Of a stretch of 64,000 nucleotides of DNA, positions 40,126 to 52,370 are shown piece by piece. The DNA is from Salvelinus alpinus (taxonomy: Eukaryota; Chordata; Actinopteri; Salmoniformes; Salmonidae), in contig NC_092090.1 of NCBI RefSeq assembly GCF_045679555.1, positions 33,038,093-33,102,092 on the forward strand, given 5' to 3'. The notes below the pieces were generated by a model. That model was given only the letters and a program-made list of their open reading frames with translations. It searched no databases and was not told the DNA's origin. Each line of letters opens with the position of its first letter. Within the stretch, counting starts at the first letter, position 1. Position numbers and translations under genes: made by a program.

Positions 40126-41160
40126 AGACAGGGCGCCCCAAAAGGAATTTGACATGTGGAAAAGAAAAGGAGCGGTCCTACAGAATAATGTTTGGTATAA
40201 GGATAATTTACCTATCTTACCTAAGTCACGGTTTAGATATGCTGCATGGGCAGAGCCATGTGTCAATAGGGGGGATGGTAGAGCAGGTTAGGAAACACTT
40301 TGTGGCCTATGGGATAACACATCATCAAGGTAGAGTAAGAGCACCACTGGGGGAATACCCCCCAGGTAGAATATCCATTCCAACAATTGGAAATGGACTT
40401 CATTGAACTATCCCGAAGTGAGGGAAAGAAGTGGTGTTTAACAATATAAGATAAATATATTAAATGGGTAGAAGCGTTCCCAACTTACTTGGCAGGCATG
40501 ATTACGATAGCTAAAGCATTGGGTCAAGATATTATCCCTAGATTTGGTTTACTAGAATCTATTTCTTTAGACAATGGATGACATTTTTTGCTAAGCAGGT
40601 AAAAGATAGTATAGGCCAGAAATTGAACATTAAATAGGAAATCGGCAGGATTAATTGAACACAGGAGTGATACGATTTAAAGTACAATTAAGGAAAACAC
40701 ACATGAGCACAGGTAGAAATTGGGTACAATGTTTACCAATAGTATTAATGACTATTAGGGTAACTCCAGATAAAAATCGTCTGTCCCCTTCGAGAAAGTG
40801 TTTGGTAGACCATACAGAATGCCTGAATTGGGAGGACCCGAGCAGGCCGACATAGAAGTAGAACATACTCTAGCAGAACACATGAGAAGATTGTTTGTTA
40901 ACCACACTCGTATGTCAAAGATTTTGTGTCCCACAGGTGAATTACAGAAGGTGATTCACTCAATCCAACCAGGAGACTGGGTTTGGATCCAGTCTGAGGA
41001 GAAAAGACTGGAAGCAGTCCCATTGGGAAGGCCCATACCAGGTTTTGTTGGTAACTGCCTTTGATGTTAGAATAGCTGAGAGAGCCACTTGGGTCTACGT
41101 TACCCACTGTAAAAAGGTAGGAACACATACAAACACTGCTGAACACACACAGCGTTAGGG
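40126..41160 (+). pseudogene. Retroviral integrase remnant (only surviving part of pol)
   Basis: Integrase inserts the viral DNA into the host genome. Pieces of its catalytic core are present: the first Asp near 40390, a DNG block at 40570-40578 and a candidate Glu at 40656-40658. They are spread over several frames with stops. The C-terminal part is in one open frame (40798-41064) that contains FGRPYRMPELGGPE, typical of gamma-type integrases. Sequence upstream of the core runs directly into the end of gag, so protease, reverse transcriptase and RNase H appear to have been deleted. Confidence 0.78.
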
Positions 41161-41234
41161 AGCAGAACCGAGTACCAATAGGGTCCGGGGGTTACCTCCC
41201 TAAAGAAGATTCCCTATCCTGACCTATCATCACT

Positions 41235-43900
41235 GTGTGCGCTCATAGAGGTGTGGGTATGGGGTGGTTCCTAGCAGATAGACTAAGGGCAGGAGAGGGT
41301 TGGCGGTTTTTGGGAATATGGGGGACCCTGAGCTGCATCATAGTCTTGGTAATTTTCCTGATACATCCAGATCCACCACCTTCCGGCACCTATTATACTA
41401 CGCCCCCACCATTGTTAAGAAGTAAAAGAGAAACGACCAAACATACCGACCGTCAAGTAAGAGTGACCTACAAAATAGGAATCAGAGGGGCAGAATGTAG
41501 GTGATTTTAATGGCTGTAAGACGGTAGTTAATGTGACTGACTTAGATTCGGAAGCACAGGAGAAAATTCTGAACCTCACAGCCCCTATAATGGATGTATG
41601 GTGGGCTTGTACCAGCAAAGGACGTATCTGACAGATACTACCAAAAGGGTGGGAAGGTACTTGTGCCCCGGTGTTATTGGTCCAACCAGTTCGAATTAGT
41701 CATCAGAGGCCAGTTATAGGAGGCCAAAGTAGGCACAGGAGGAGGAGTAGCCCTGTCTAGATGGATGCTATTGGCATCCCCAGGGGAGTTCCAGATTAAT
41801 ACAAAGCTATGAATCAAATAGGTGAAGGCTTTACCACTACGTTCTTTTGGTGGTTGACAATAAATAAAAATGTGGATTGGATTAATTACATATATTATAA
41901 TCAACAGAGATTCATGAATGAAACCGGGGATGCAGTAAAGGGGATCTCTGATCCGCCACCTCCCTCATGACCTGGCAAAATAGGCTGGCTCTCGATATGT
42001 TATTGGCCGAAAAGGGCGAGGTATGTAGAATGATAGGGGTTCATTGCTGTACTTTCATTCCAAATAACACAGCACCAGATGGAAGCGTCACGAAAGCATT
42101 GGCTGGGTTGACTGCTCTAAGTGAAGAATGGGTTAACTTCTCACGAGTCACCAACCCTGATCCGGTAGCACCCCCCCCCACCCCCCACTGATTAGCATAG
42201 CTAGCATAGCGTCACAAGTAACTTGTAGCATCTAAATATCATTAAATCACAAGTCCAAGACACCAGATGAAAGATACAGGTCTTGTGAATAAAGCCACCA
42301 TTTCAGATTTTTTAAATGTTTTACAGGGAAGACACAATATGTAAATCTATTAGCTAACCACGTTAGCAAAGGAGAGGATTTTTTCACTCCCAACAGTTTT
42401 TCCCTGCGTCAGTAGCTATCACTAATTCGACTAAATAAAAATATATATAGCCACTAACCAAGAAACAAATTCATAAGATGACAGTCTGATAACATATTTA
42501 TGGTATAGCATAGTTTTTTTTTTTAAATGTGCATTTTTCAGGTATAAATCACAGTTCTACATTGCAGCTGCAATCTGAAAAGGTGCCGACCAAGCCAGAA
42601 CAATTACAGAGACCAACGTCATATAACTAATTACTCATTTTAAAACATTTCAGAAAAATACACAGCGTACAGATATTGAAAGCCCAACATCTGGTGAATC
42701 CAAACAATATTTCAGATTTCTTAAATGTTTTATAACGAAAACAAAATGTAGCGCTAAATTAGCATAGCTATACCAGGCAGATTCGGCTGGGCGCCCACGG
42801 CAAGATCACATGCACAACAGATATGATATAACATCGTAAATTGGGTCTTACTATGGCTGATCTTTCATCAGAATGTTGATCAAAGTGTCCTTTGTCAAGA
42901 TGAGTTGTTGGTTCCGTTCAGAGTCGTTCCTTTCCCACTCCATTTAGCACAGGTACCGGTCGAGTGGCACGGGTTTCTCAAACGATACTAAAATCTAACA
43001 ACGGAACACCGAAAAACTCCCTAAAAAATTCAAATAATCTGATTAAACTATATTGAAAAAACATACATTACGATGATCTGGTCACATGTATCAAACAAAC
43101 TTCGACACGGAGATAATAATGGCCGCACAACAGAAGACAAACGTAGCTCCAATTTCCATGCAACAGAGAACCGGAAGTTGTCGGTCATGCCAAAGATTTT
43201 GCTCTCATTTCACGTCAGTCCCAGATAGACAAGAAATTTTTCCTCTGACGTCCTCTAGACACCCAGAGGAAGGCCAGTGAGTTGTGTTTCGGGTCATAGG
43301 AGGCACGACCATATATAGGCAGAGCTTTGAAGCCAGCATAAACATCTTGATTTTATGTTCTTGGTCATGGAAAGTGCTGTTGAATGACTTCTGTATCACT
43401 CAGAGACAAAATTGAAACGGATTTAGAAACTAGGGATTGTTTTCTTTCCAATGGTATGATTCATATGCATATAGTAAGAGCAATAATTGAATAAGAGGCA
43501 GTTTAATCTGTAGAGCAAATTATGCTAATGCGAAAATAGCACCCCCTGTATTCTCAAGAGGTTAAGAACTCAGGGGTTAATACATCTGTGACAGGGTGGT
43601 TTGATGAAATGTTTGGCAAATGGAAAACCATAGTAGCTACCATCTTGGGGGCTGCTATTGCTTGTATCGGTATGCCCGTATTATGTGGCTGTCTTATTCC
43701 CTGTGTCTGAGGGTTGGTGAGCAAGGTGTTGGAGAATGCTGTGACCCAGCAGATGGTGAGGTATGGGCCCATACCTGACTCAGACCAGTGGGATGAACGC
43801 TACATGCCTCCTGGAATGGTGGACGATGATGCCCAATTTGACCCTGATGACCCACAATTAGATAAAAAAATTCTTCGTTCTAACGTGTGACGGTTATTGT
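41235..43900 (+). pseudogene. Retroviral env remnant, interrupted by a transposon
   Basis: Env would be the surface/transmembrane glycoprotein. A frame at 41235-41504 has a hydrophobic signal-like segment and then a basic stretch. Further pieces continue to about 42132 with stops. A TTAA element (42133-43565) then intervenes. After it, 43566-43900 encodes a hydrophobic membrane anchor followed by a cytoplasmic tail. Multiple stops and the insertion make it non-coding today. Confidence 0.72.
42133..43565. mobile_element. TTAA-flanked piggyBac-like element, copy 5, second subfamily, inside env
   Basis: TTAA lies at 42133-42136 and 43562-43565. The left end starts CTTCTCACGAG and the right end reads CTGTATTCTCAAGAG. 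The interior differs from copies 1-4 and 6 (for example GATTAGCATAGCTAGCATAG) but the length (1433 bp) and TTAA ends are the same. It has no coding capacity and postdates the provirus. Confidence 0.78.
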
Positions 43901-44047
43901 GTAAATCTCAAAAGGAAGAGTTATAACTGGAAGTAGAAATATAACTATACCCAGGTGAGGTGAAATAGACGTTGTACATACATTTATGGGTGTGATGATG
44001 TGAATTTTTTTATAAACAAATGTTCTATCAAGATGTAATATTTAGTC

Positions 44048-44057
44048 AAAGGGTGGA
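44048..44057 (+). other. Polypurine tract of the provirus
   Basis: AAAGGGTGGA lies immediately 5' of the 3' LTR, where plus-strand synthesis would be primed. Confidence 0.65.
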
Positions 44058-44058
44058 T

Positions 44059-44591
44059 TGATAGAATAATTTGTATGTTTACGATAATGACTAAAGTATT
44101 CCACCCTGAAACCATATAATTGTATGAAATGTGTTCGAGTCATAATCCAATAATGTGTGTGACTAGACTTTTTAAGACTAGGCCATTGTGTTACTATTTC
44201 GCAATATGAGCAGGGTATAGTTGAGACATTCAAGGACAACTGAACTGTCGACTTGTGATAACGGTGAAACTAATAACTGGAATGAGGCCTCCCCAACCTA
44301 GGGAGGAGAAAAACTGCTAGGCTTGCAGAAGATGATGAAACATGTTGCAGAAGTGTGATGAACAATGTATGTGAGTTGTGGAAAAATACAGCTCACCTAA
44401 AGAGAAGTGGAGTTTCTACTGTGTGTGTGTGTGCTATAAAAAGATTGTTCTCATTTTGAAGACCGAGCGCTCTCTGAATAAAGTATTGATCTATTGCAGG
44501 CTGAGACTGTCTATTTCTTTGAACTGGAGATTTACAACCTTCAGGAATTAGACAGAAACATAAAATAGTTCAGTTAGAACTTCTCGTGACA
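44059..44591 (+). repeat. 3' LTR
   Basis: It begins TGATAGAATAATTTGTATG and ends TTCTCGTGACA. The TATA box is at 44435-44444 and AATAAA at 44477-44482. It carries the segment at 44346-44369 in the opposite orientation to the 5' LTR. Confidence 0.93.
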
Positions 44592-45110
44592 CAGCGGAGC
44601 TGGAAACACTGTTCTAAACAGAGCACCTAATGCCAGCGGAGCTGGAAGCACTGTTCTACACAGAGCACCTAATGCCAGCGGAGCTGGAAACACTGTTCTA
44701 CACAGAGCACCTAATGCCAGCGGAGCTGGAAACACTGTTCTACACAGAGCACCTAATGCCAGCGGAGCTGGAAACACTGTTCTACACAGAGCACCTAATG
44801 CCAGCGGAGCTGGAAACACTGCTCTACACAGAGCACCTAATGCCAGCGGAGCTGGAAACACTGCTCTACACAGAGCACCTAATGCCAGCGGAGCTGGAAA
44901 CACTGTTCTAAACAGAGCACCTAATGCCAGCGGAGCTGGAAACACTGTTCTACACAGAGCACCTAATGCCAGCGGAGCTGGAAACACTGTTCTACACAGA
45001 GCACCTAATGCCAGCGGAGCTGGAAACACTGTTCTACACAGAGCACCTAATGCCAGCGGAGCTGGAAACACTGTTCTACACAGAGCACCTAATGCCAGCG
45101 GAGCTGAAAA
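44592..45110 (+). repeat. 42-bp minisatellite, about 12 units
   Basis: The unit includes GGAGCTGGAAACACTGTTCT and ACACAGAGCACCTAATGCCA. Units differ at a few positions (TTCTACACAG, TTCTAAACAG, GCTCTACACAG). Because 42 is divisible by three, long repetitive open frames appear on both strands; these are artefacts. The array begins with the target duplication of the provirus, and one unit lies on the far side of it. Confidence 0.96.
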
Positions 45111-46204
45111 ATGTGAGATAAGAATGTGACAGATGAAAATCTCAAACAGAGGGGGAATCTAATAGCAACAACTACGATGAGTTGCTAATATGACTAGTAT
45201 TGTGCCTTTGGGTTCTGGACAGCGAAAGAAAGTTGATATGAAAACCAATAGAACGGCAGAGAAATGCTGGTTAATGGCATCAGGAAGTCTTTATAAAATA
45301 ATTGCTTCCACTTTTCTATGGCTGGATTTTGGCTAGGCTACTTTGAAGTAACGTTTGTTCACGGTTCAAACAATTATGCAGCCTCCAGCTCACATTGCAT
45401 ATCGGTGGGTGACACGCTGACAGCCTGCCTACCGTTGACTTATAGCCTATGCATTCAAATGGCGATTCGGGGGCGCGCTTTATTTACCAGTTGAGATTGA
45501 GAAATACTAGCTGTTTTTAATTGTGGCCATCAAAACATTTTAGAATGTTTTTTGTTGTTGTGACACTGCATATTTGTTGTGCGATGACTGCTTATAAAAG
45601 CAGTCCAGTACCAGCTTTTTGAGGAGCTCGTCTTGCGTTGTCTGACAGGCAATAGGCTATTCTGCTCCTCAAACAAGGCTCTGTAAGCTTTGCGCGTGTG
45701 ATAAATAAGATGCATGACGACTAACGAAAATACACGCTGCAATATAATTCCACAAAATTATGCAAATTAACCTATAGACTGGATGTGACCGGTCAAATAT
45801 TTTTTCACTGGCTAACCAATGTAACCGTTAACATCTCTACTAATGGGATGCAATTTTGCTTTCATGGCCTCGCACAGTATAATGGCAGTCTGACAAATTT
45901 GGTAAGCGTTGCACCTGTTCTCTTTAGAAGGGAAGAGGACAAGATCCAAGCGAAAGCCCGTTTTATATTGAATTAATATCTGAAAAGAAACAAGCTCTTG
46001 GTTAATAACGCCCTCTAAGATTGAAATCATGTTATTCGCTCTCCTTTATACATATACTTTTCCACAATACCACTGAGCCTAACTGTGGGGGGGGTGTGGT
46101 CCTCTTGAGTCAACTTATCATTTGTGCTAGTGGACACACTCAATGTTATTTGAACAACTGCCATGGAACAAATGTGAGCGAGGGGCTAGGTGACAGCGAC
46201 ACAG
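45111..46204. other. Noncoding stretch 3' of the minisatellite
   Basis: AT-rich DNA without recognised element ends. It may continue the same old repeat seen at 36160-36320, split by the provirus and minisatellite, but this is not demonstrated. Confidence 0.4.
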
Positions 46205-46345
46205 GAATGTTTTTTTATTTATTTATTTAACCGTTATTTTACCAGGTAAGTTGACTGAGAACACGTTCTCATTTGCAGCAACGACCTGGGGAATAGTTAC
46301 AGGGGAGAGGAGGGGGATGAATGAGCCAATTGTAAACAATTGTAA
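46205..46345. repeat. Dispersed short repeat (SINE/MIR-like)
   Basis: The blocks TTATTTTACCAGGTAAGTTG, ACACGTTCTCATTTGCAGCA and CGACCTGGGGAATAGTTACA belong to a short repeat common in salmonid DNA. The T-rich start suggests the poly-A tail of a reversed SINE. Confidence 0.7.
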
Positions 46346-46681
46346 CCGAGTTGGCACATGTGAAGGCCTTTGAAAAGCCCCTCTATCGTTCAAATCCTGA
46401 TAAACCCCTGCCCTCAGAGTTGGGACAAAGCAAGGGTTGTGGGGCTGGCTGGGGGGTTGGTTGTGAGGGGCTGTCCACAGGGGTAGGAGAGGTTGGCATA
46501 GTGAGGCTTTGACCTTTGAAAGGTTGCACTAAGCCCAGCCTCTTCTGGAAGCCATACAATGTTGGGGGAATAGCACAACCTGAATGGGGGAAGATGACTC
46601 CCTACGCCAGATCTCATTAGGAATGTGAAACGCCAGTCAGCATCTCGGTAACTAATTCTCCGGTTTTCTTTTGTTTTGTAG

Positions 46682-46759
46682 GATTCTTTGGACTTCTCTA
46701 CTGCAGCCCTTTTAAAGCAGGATTTTAACGTCACCCATCCGCGGACAGCCATGGAATCG
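46682..46759 (+). other. Candidate 78-bp internal exon of the plus-strand gene
   Basis: A strong acceptor (CGGTTTTCTTTTGTTTTGTAG) and donor (GGAATCG followed by GTATGTAT) bracket exactly 26 codons. One frame is fully open and reads DSLDFSTAALLKQDF through HPRTAMES. Near its end is ATG in strong context (ACAGCCATGG). It could be a 5'UTR exon, an exon holding an upstream or alternative start codon, or an in-frame coding exon. The composition (GTCACCCATCCGCGGAC) is richer in CpG than its surroundings. The product is not recognised. Confidence 0.5.
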
Positions 46760-49700
46760 GTATGTATTGCTACATTCTCTCCACGTTGTCTCTGGAGCCA
46801 TCTCTGTTTCTTGGTCCTGTGTTTGTCACGATGTACTGAAGGATTGAACACACAGTATCATTTTTTTGGGAATGTTGTTTACAGAAAGGGGTTTGTTTTC
46901 TAAGGCCCGTATTCCTGTACTCCAGCAGTCTTGTTGTTTTGACTGGCCATTTTTCGCCAAACCATCACAGATGCTAAGTAAACTACACTCATATGGCAGT
47001 ATAGAGAGTGATTGCTGTGGAACTGAGACAGAGACAGACAGGAGCAGTGCTAGTACCAACTGGCAGCTTTAAAGCCCTGCACTCTCGACTGGAATGTGTG
47101 TATTAAGAGCAGGACTTAGTGCATGCCCAGGCCCTGCCTTCCTGTCCCTTTGTTAAAGGGGTTCTGTGTTTTAGCTGGTGTGGGCTTTTGTGTGTGTGAT
47201 TTGGTGTGTATGCATGGCTGTTTGTGTGGCGAGCAACTTGCTTTGGAAAGTAGGTCACTGCTCCCGTAGAGCTCAGTGTCACTAATGAAGAGTCCCTCTC
47301 CTGCATGCGGCTCATGTGACCGTGCTGCTTGATCAGTAAGTAGTGGCAGCCCCACGCCTCTGAAGAGACGGCCGCCTTTTCCCCACGGTGCACAGCCCCA
47401 GCACACAGACTTTCAGCATGGGGGCTGTACAATGGATCTCCCCTCTCGTTCTCTCCCTACTCTCGTTTTGTTCTCCTGTAGCCTTCTCTTTAGCCAGACT
47501 CTGTGCAACGGGAGCTGGTGATGTTTACCTCTGAAATCATACCGTCTGCTTACCGTCAGTGGAAACCAAGGAAACTGATCAAAAAGCTCATTATGCTGCC
47601 AGTACCGTTTCTCTCCTCCCCACCCCCACCTCTCCTCATGTGATGCCAGTCACATGGTTTCCAGGCACCAGTAGAGTAAATCAGAATCAGATTTTTATTT
47701 TTAACTGCTCTACATCCTCCACTTTGCCAATGGTTAGCAGAAACAGACGTAGGATTACTGTGTACCTCTCTCTCCCTCTGTTTCATGCGCTGTCCCCCCC
47801 CCCCCCTCTCTCTCTCCTTTCTCTCTTTGCCACTCCCTGTCTCTCTCTCTCTGTCTCTCTGTGTTTAGCCTGCTCCCAGCCCTCGGCGGTGCTGATGTTA
47901 TTGTCAGCGTTATCTGCTGGTTGGGAGTTGTGCTGTGTTGGACGGTAGTGCAGATGAAAGGGTCTCTCTCCTGTGAATGTTCTCCCTGCACCGTTTTGCC
48001 TCTACTCATTACCAGCGTGTTTATTTTTTTTCTCTCTCCCTCCTCCCCTTTCCAAAGTAGGCCTGTTCTTCAATGGGATTAGTCTGCAGCACTCTGAACA
48101 GGAAAGTGGGCCCTGCCAGTCATATTACATAACTCTCATAGCCTGGCTTGAGACAACTATAGGGGCTTTGTTCCCCCAGACCCAGCTCCCACCCGCCTAC
48201 CTCTCCCCCTGGCAGGCCACATGCTAATGCTCTATTGAAAGAGTCTGTGTGCTCCAAACAGGCATGGCTCTGTGGCCAGGGAGGAGAGAAACTCTGCATC
48301 ATTACCCTGCAAATTGGCATTTCACTCATATCTTTAGCTGAGGAATGTGAACTCGAGGCAGAAGGAGCGGGAACTTTGGTGTGATCTTGTACGCATGTTG
48401 AATGATGAGGTGATATAGGAGGTTGTGGACCGTTCAAAGGATTGAACCTTTTGCGGTGTTGGCGTGTCATGTATTGTTTTTCTCTCGTTTGTAATGTTCT
48501 TGTTTGGGGTTATCCCCTCTGACTAGACTATTGTGCCCCATTAAACCACTTAGGTTGCAGACCTGTATTGTTGGGGTTATATTGTTCTCTGGGATAAGCC
48601 CCTGCCTCGTGATTCTATAGCTTATTTGAGCAGAAGTTTGACGGTTTGTTCATTTAGTAGGCTTGCTGCATAATGTGAAGAGCAGGATTGGTAGGTGATA
48701 AAATGGTGCCTTTGCCCAAGGTTTTTCTTGTCATTCTGTTCCAAGTCATTAGAGCTAAGCACCGAGGAGGAACCGTTCTTTAAGATAATATCCAAGAGTG
48801 TGATGTCACTGTTCCATTAATCAGCACAGCTGCTGATTTGGCTCAAGTTCAAACACACCCTGAAAGGAAGTGGCAACTAGCGCTCTCTCGCTCTCGCTCT
48901 CTCTCGCTCTCTCTCGCTCGCTCTCTCTCTCTCATATCCCACTGCAGAGGGAGGGATGTTGGTAGCTGTGGTGGGTATCGCCAATATGTGACGACTCCAA
49001 TCAGCGTTACGGCCTGGCTGATGGAAAACGCCTACATGTATTTTTCAACTTACCTGCACTTGCCGACACTTTCTTTGTTCCTCGAAACGGGAAAAGGTCT
49101 ATCTTTATAAATGTGCAGGTGGTTACAAAAACCAGAGACAATTCTGATAGATATTAAATCCATGTTTTGTGTTGAGTGAGAAATGCCTCTTGCATGTGTA
49201 GATCTTTGTTTTGGTCGAACTGTGACGTGCTGTCATCTACTGCTACACTTAGCCGAGGCACATAGACAATCCTAGTTCCTGCCAAGATGCTGGGAAATGC
49301 TAGGTGTGCGTCAGCTAAGATGGCGAGGAACCTACTTGGGCAGCACAAAACATGGATGTAATATATTTCAGAATTGTCTCAGTTTTTTGTAGAACCACAT
49401 GCAACTGGACACAGGCGTTTTATACGATACTATTTTTCCCGTCTCGAGAACAAAGTATAGCCAAATGCAGGTTAGTTGAAAGATACATGCCTGCGTTTTC
49501 CATTAGCCAGACCGTAATGACGATTTGGAGTCATCACATATCGGAGATACCCACCGTAGCTAGGCAGTACGTAGCATCCAGCTGTCTCTCGGTCTGTCTA
49601 CTCACAGGACACAACTATAAATGCGGAAGTGTGCGGTGGCAGAAACTTTGTATTGTGTGTTTTCTCTTTGCAGATGGCGAAGCCCCATGGCTGCTAGAGG

Positions 49701-50922
49701 AGTTGGAGGTAGCCGTAGTAATAGGAAGGTACAGGGGGTCATGTCCCACTCTGCCACTGAAATGGTTTTTGATGGCAGGTTGGTCCTAGCACCACACTGG
49801 GCTTTGGAAATTAGCATGTAGGTGTGAGAATGAAAAGGATAAACAGCGCCCCGGCTACATAGAAAATTGTTTTTAAGTGTTGACTATAGGTCACTTTCCC
49901 CTAAGGTATGAAGTGGTTTCAAAGGGAAGTGGTGGGGAGATGGGAAGGGAAAATATTTTAATCTTGAATGTGTCAAAAGAGAACAGTGCTTTGAATGCAG
50001 TTTGTGTGTGGAGAAAGCGGAGAACAGGACGTATCTGTTTTTTAATTAAGAGATGTTATGCTGCCTGCTTGAAAAGAATGTGCTGCTAGAAGGTCAGTGT
50101 TGATTCTCATGCTCTGCTCAAGGGTATGGCTCAGAGCTGCTGACAGCCAGGCAGGCCAGTGTTTGTCCCGCCACTCCCACACACTCGGTCAGAACCAAGC
50201 TCGCCCACCACAGCATCGTACTGACTGCATAGGAGAGGCGACTGGCTGTGATGGTAGATAGCCAGTGCTACTCTGAAATGGTCAGATTTGTAGTGTGTGT
50301 CTGGATGCTGAGGAGTTGGCTGGCTGTTTTTGAAGATGGGACAGAATGTCTTTAAATGTTCTACCTCCCCTTCTCCAAAGCCAAGTTCCCATCAGTGAGT
50401 CGTCCGTCCACAAAGTCTGTGTTTAGATCTTAAGTTAAATTTTTAGAGCTGGGCTTTGGCTTAGCGCTGTGAACAACAGTAGCCTCTTTACGGGCTTCTG
50501 TGTGCCTTTAACTAAAAGATATGACAATGCATTGGACAAGACTAGACAATGGCTTCACGGGATTCTGTTCAATCAGGGTCCAAGAGACCAGAGTGACTGG
50601 TCCCTAGCCTGTTCCCTGTCCCTCTGCCTCTCTCCCTCCAGTACAATACCCTCTGAACAGTGCTATGTATCCGCCAGGCACCCAGTGTCTCCCTCTCTGG
50701 GCCTCTCTACTGTACCTCCTCCACCCCTCATCTCCTCAGAGGATCAAACACCCCCCCCATCAAATCTGTGGGGGGGGGGGGGGGGGGCATGAACCACAAA
50801 ACCCAGTGGAACAAATGATAGTGTTTGTTCTAATGTGAGTTAAAGGGGCCCTCCCACAGCGTGTCCTGGCAGCCTGTGTTTCTGCCTGTTTGCTAGGGTG
50901 TTTAGAACTCTGGCTGGGTGAT
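46760..50922. other. Noncoding intron-like stretch
   Basis: It contains a CT/TCTCG-rich run at about 48880-48933, a C run at about 47797-47807 and a C8...G18 pair at 50751-50787. Open frames here have no domains. No element ends were recognised. Confidence 0.5.
50751..50787. repeat. C8 - spacer - G18 homopolymer inverted repeat
   Basis: Eight C (50751-50758) and eighteen G (50770-50787) are separated by 11 bases. The pair can form a hairpin, and the G run a quadruplex. Confidence 0.85.
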
Positions 50923-52370
50923 TTAACCTCTCTAGGGTACGTGAGACGTTAGCATCCCACCTCTTCAACAGCCAGTGAAAGTGCAGGACGCCAAATTCAA
51001 AACAGAAATCCCATAATTAAAATTCCTCAAACATACATGTATTTTACACCATTTTAAAGATACACTTGTTGTAAATCCAGCCACAGTGTCCGATTTCAAA
51101 AAAGCTTTAAGACGAAAGCAAACCAAACGATTATGTTAGGTGAGTGCCTATTCACAGAATAACACAGCCATTTTTCCAGCCAAAGAGAGGATTCACAAAA
51201 AGCAGAAATATAGATAAAATTAATCACTAACCTTTGATGATCTTCATCAGATGACACTCATAGGACTTCATGTTACACAATACATGTATGTTTTGTTAGG
51301 TACAGTTCATATTTATATCCCTAGATATGAGTTTACATTGGCGCCTTACGTTCAGAAGTCACAAAACATCCTTTGATTTTGCAGAGCCACATCAATTTAC
51401 AGGAATACTCATAATAAACATTGCTAAAAAATACAACTGTTATGCATGGAATTTTAGATGCACTTCTCCTTAATGCAACCGCTGTGTCAGATTTCAAAAA
51501 AGCTTTACGAAAAAAGCAAACCGTGCAATAATCTGAGTCGGCGCTCAGAGCCCAATCAAGACACAAATATAGCCGCCATATTATCCAGTCAACAGAAGTC
51601 AGAAGTAACAATATAAACATTCACTTACCTTTGATGATCTTCGTCAGAATGCACTCCCAGGTATCCCAGTTCCACGATAAATGTTTGTTTTGTTCGATAT
51701 TGTCTATCATTTATGTCCAAATTCCTCCTTGTTGTTCTAGCGTTCAGTACACTTTCCAAACTCACAACGTGCGGGCAGGTCCAGCGGAAAGTATGGACGA
51801 AAAGTAAAAAAAGTTATATTACAGTCCGTAAAAACATGACAAACGAAGTATTGAATCAATCTTTAGGATGTTTTTAACATAATTCTTCAATAATGTTCCA
51901 ACCGGAGTATTCCTGTGTCTTCAGAATTGCGATGGAACAGAGCTCGCTCTCACGTGAACGCGCATGGTCACTTCATGGCAGACCTGACTCATTCCTCTCT
52001 CCTTCGGCCCCACTAAACAGTAGAGGCATCAGACAAGGTTCTAACGACTGTTGACATCTAGTGGAAGCCTTAGGAAGTGCAACATTACCAATATCCCACA
52101 GTATCTTTAATAGGAGCTGAGTTGAAAATCGACCAACCTCAGATTTCCCACTTCCTGGTTGGATTTTTTTTCAGGTTTTTGCCTGCCTGATGAGTTCTGT
52201 TATACGCACAGACATCATTCAAACAGTTTTAGAGACTTCAGAGTGTTTTCTATCCAAATATACTAATAATATGCATATTCTAGCTTTTATGGCTTTGTAG
52301 CAGGCCGTTTACTCTGGGCATGCTTTTCATCCGGACGTGAAAATACTGCCCCCTACCCCAAAGAAGTTAA
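50923..52370. mobile_element. TTAA-flanked piggyBac-like element, copy 6, complete
   Basis: TTAA lies at 50923-50926 and 52367-52370. The left end is CCTCTCTAGGGTACGTGAGA and the right end CCCTACCCCAAAGAAG. It is 1448 bp and is the best full-length reference for copies 1 and 2. Confidence 0.86.

Larger units (their letters stand above)
36362..44591 (+). mobile_element. Endogenous retrovirus, paired LTRs, defective
   Basis: Two LTRs (36362-36920 and 44059-44591) with TG...CA ends flank an internal region with a primer-binding site, a gag zinc knuckle, integrase and env remnants in retroviral order. The 5-bp duplication CAGCG at 36357-36361 and 44592-44596 marks the integration. No protease, reverse transcriptase or RNase H is recognised between the zinc knuckle and integrase. 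A 1433-bp TTAA element interrupts env. It is an old, non-functional copy. Confidence 0.93.

Noticed and set aside
44592..45110. Regular repeats resembling a CRISPR array
   Set aside because: Units are contiguous with no unique spacers, and the DNA is vertebrate.
44574..45121. Long open frames on both strands made of 14-residue repeats
   Set aside because: They are a by-product of a 42-bp minisatellite whose unit is a multiple of three. No start context or conserved homologue supports a protein.
49674..49738. Possible exon after a strong acceptor (TTTTCTCTTTGCAG followed by ATGGCG)
   Set aside because: The frame from the ATG stops after seven codons and the donor choices are weak or ambiguous. 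Nothing else supports it.
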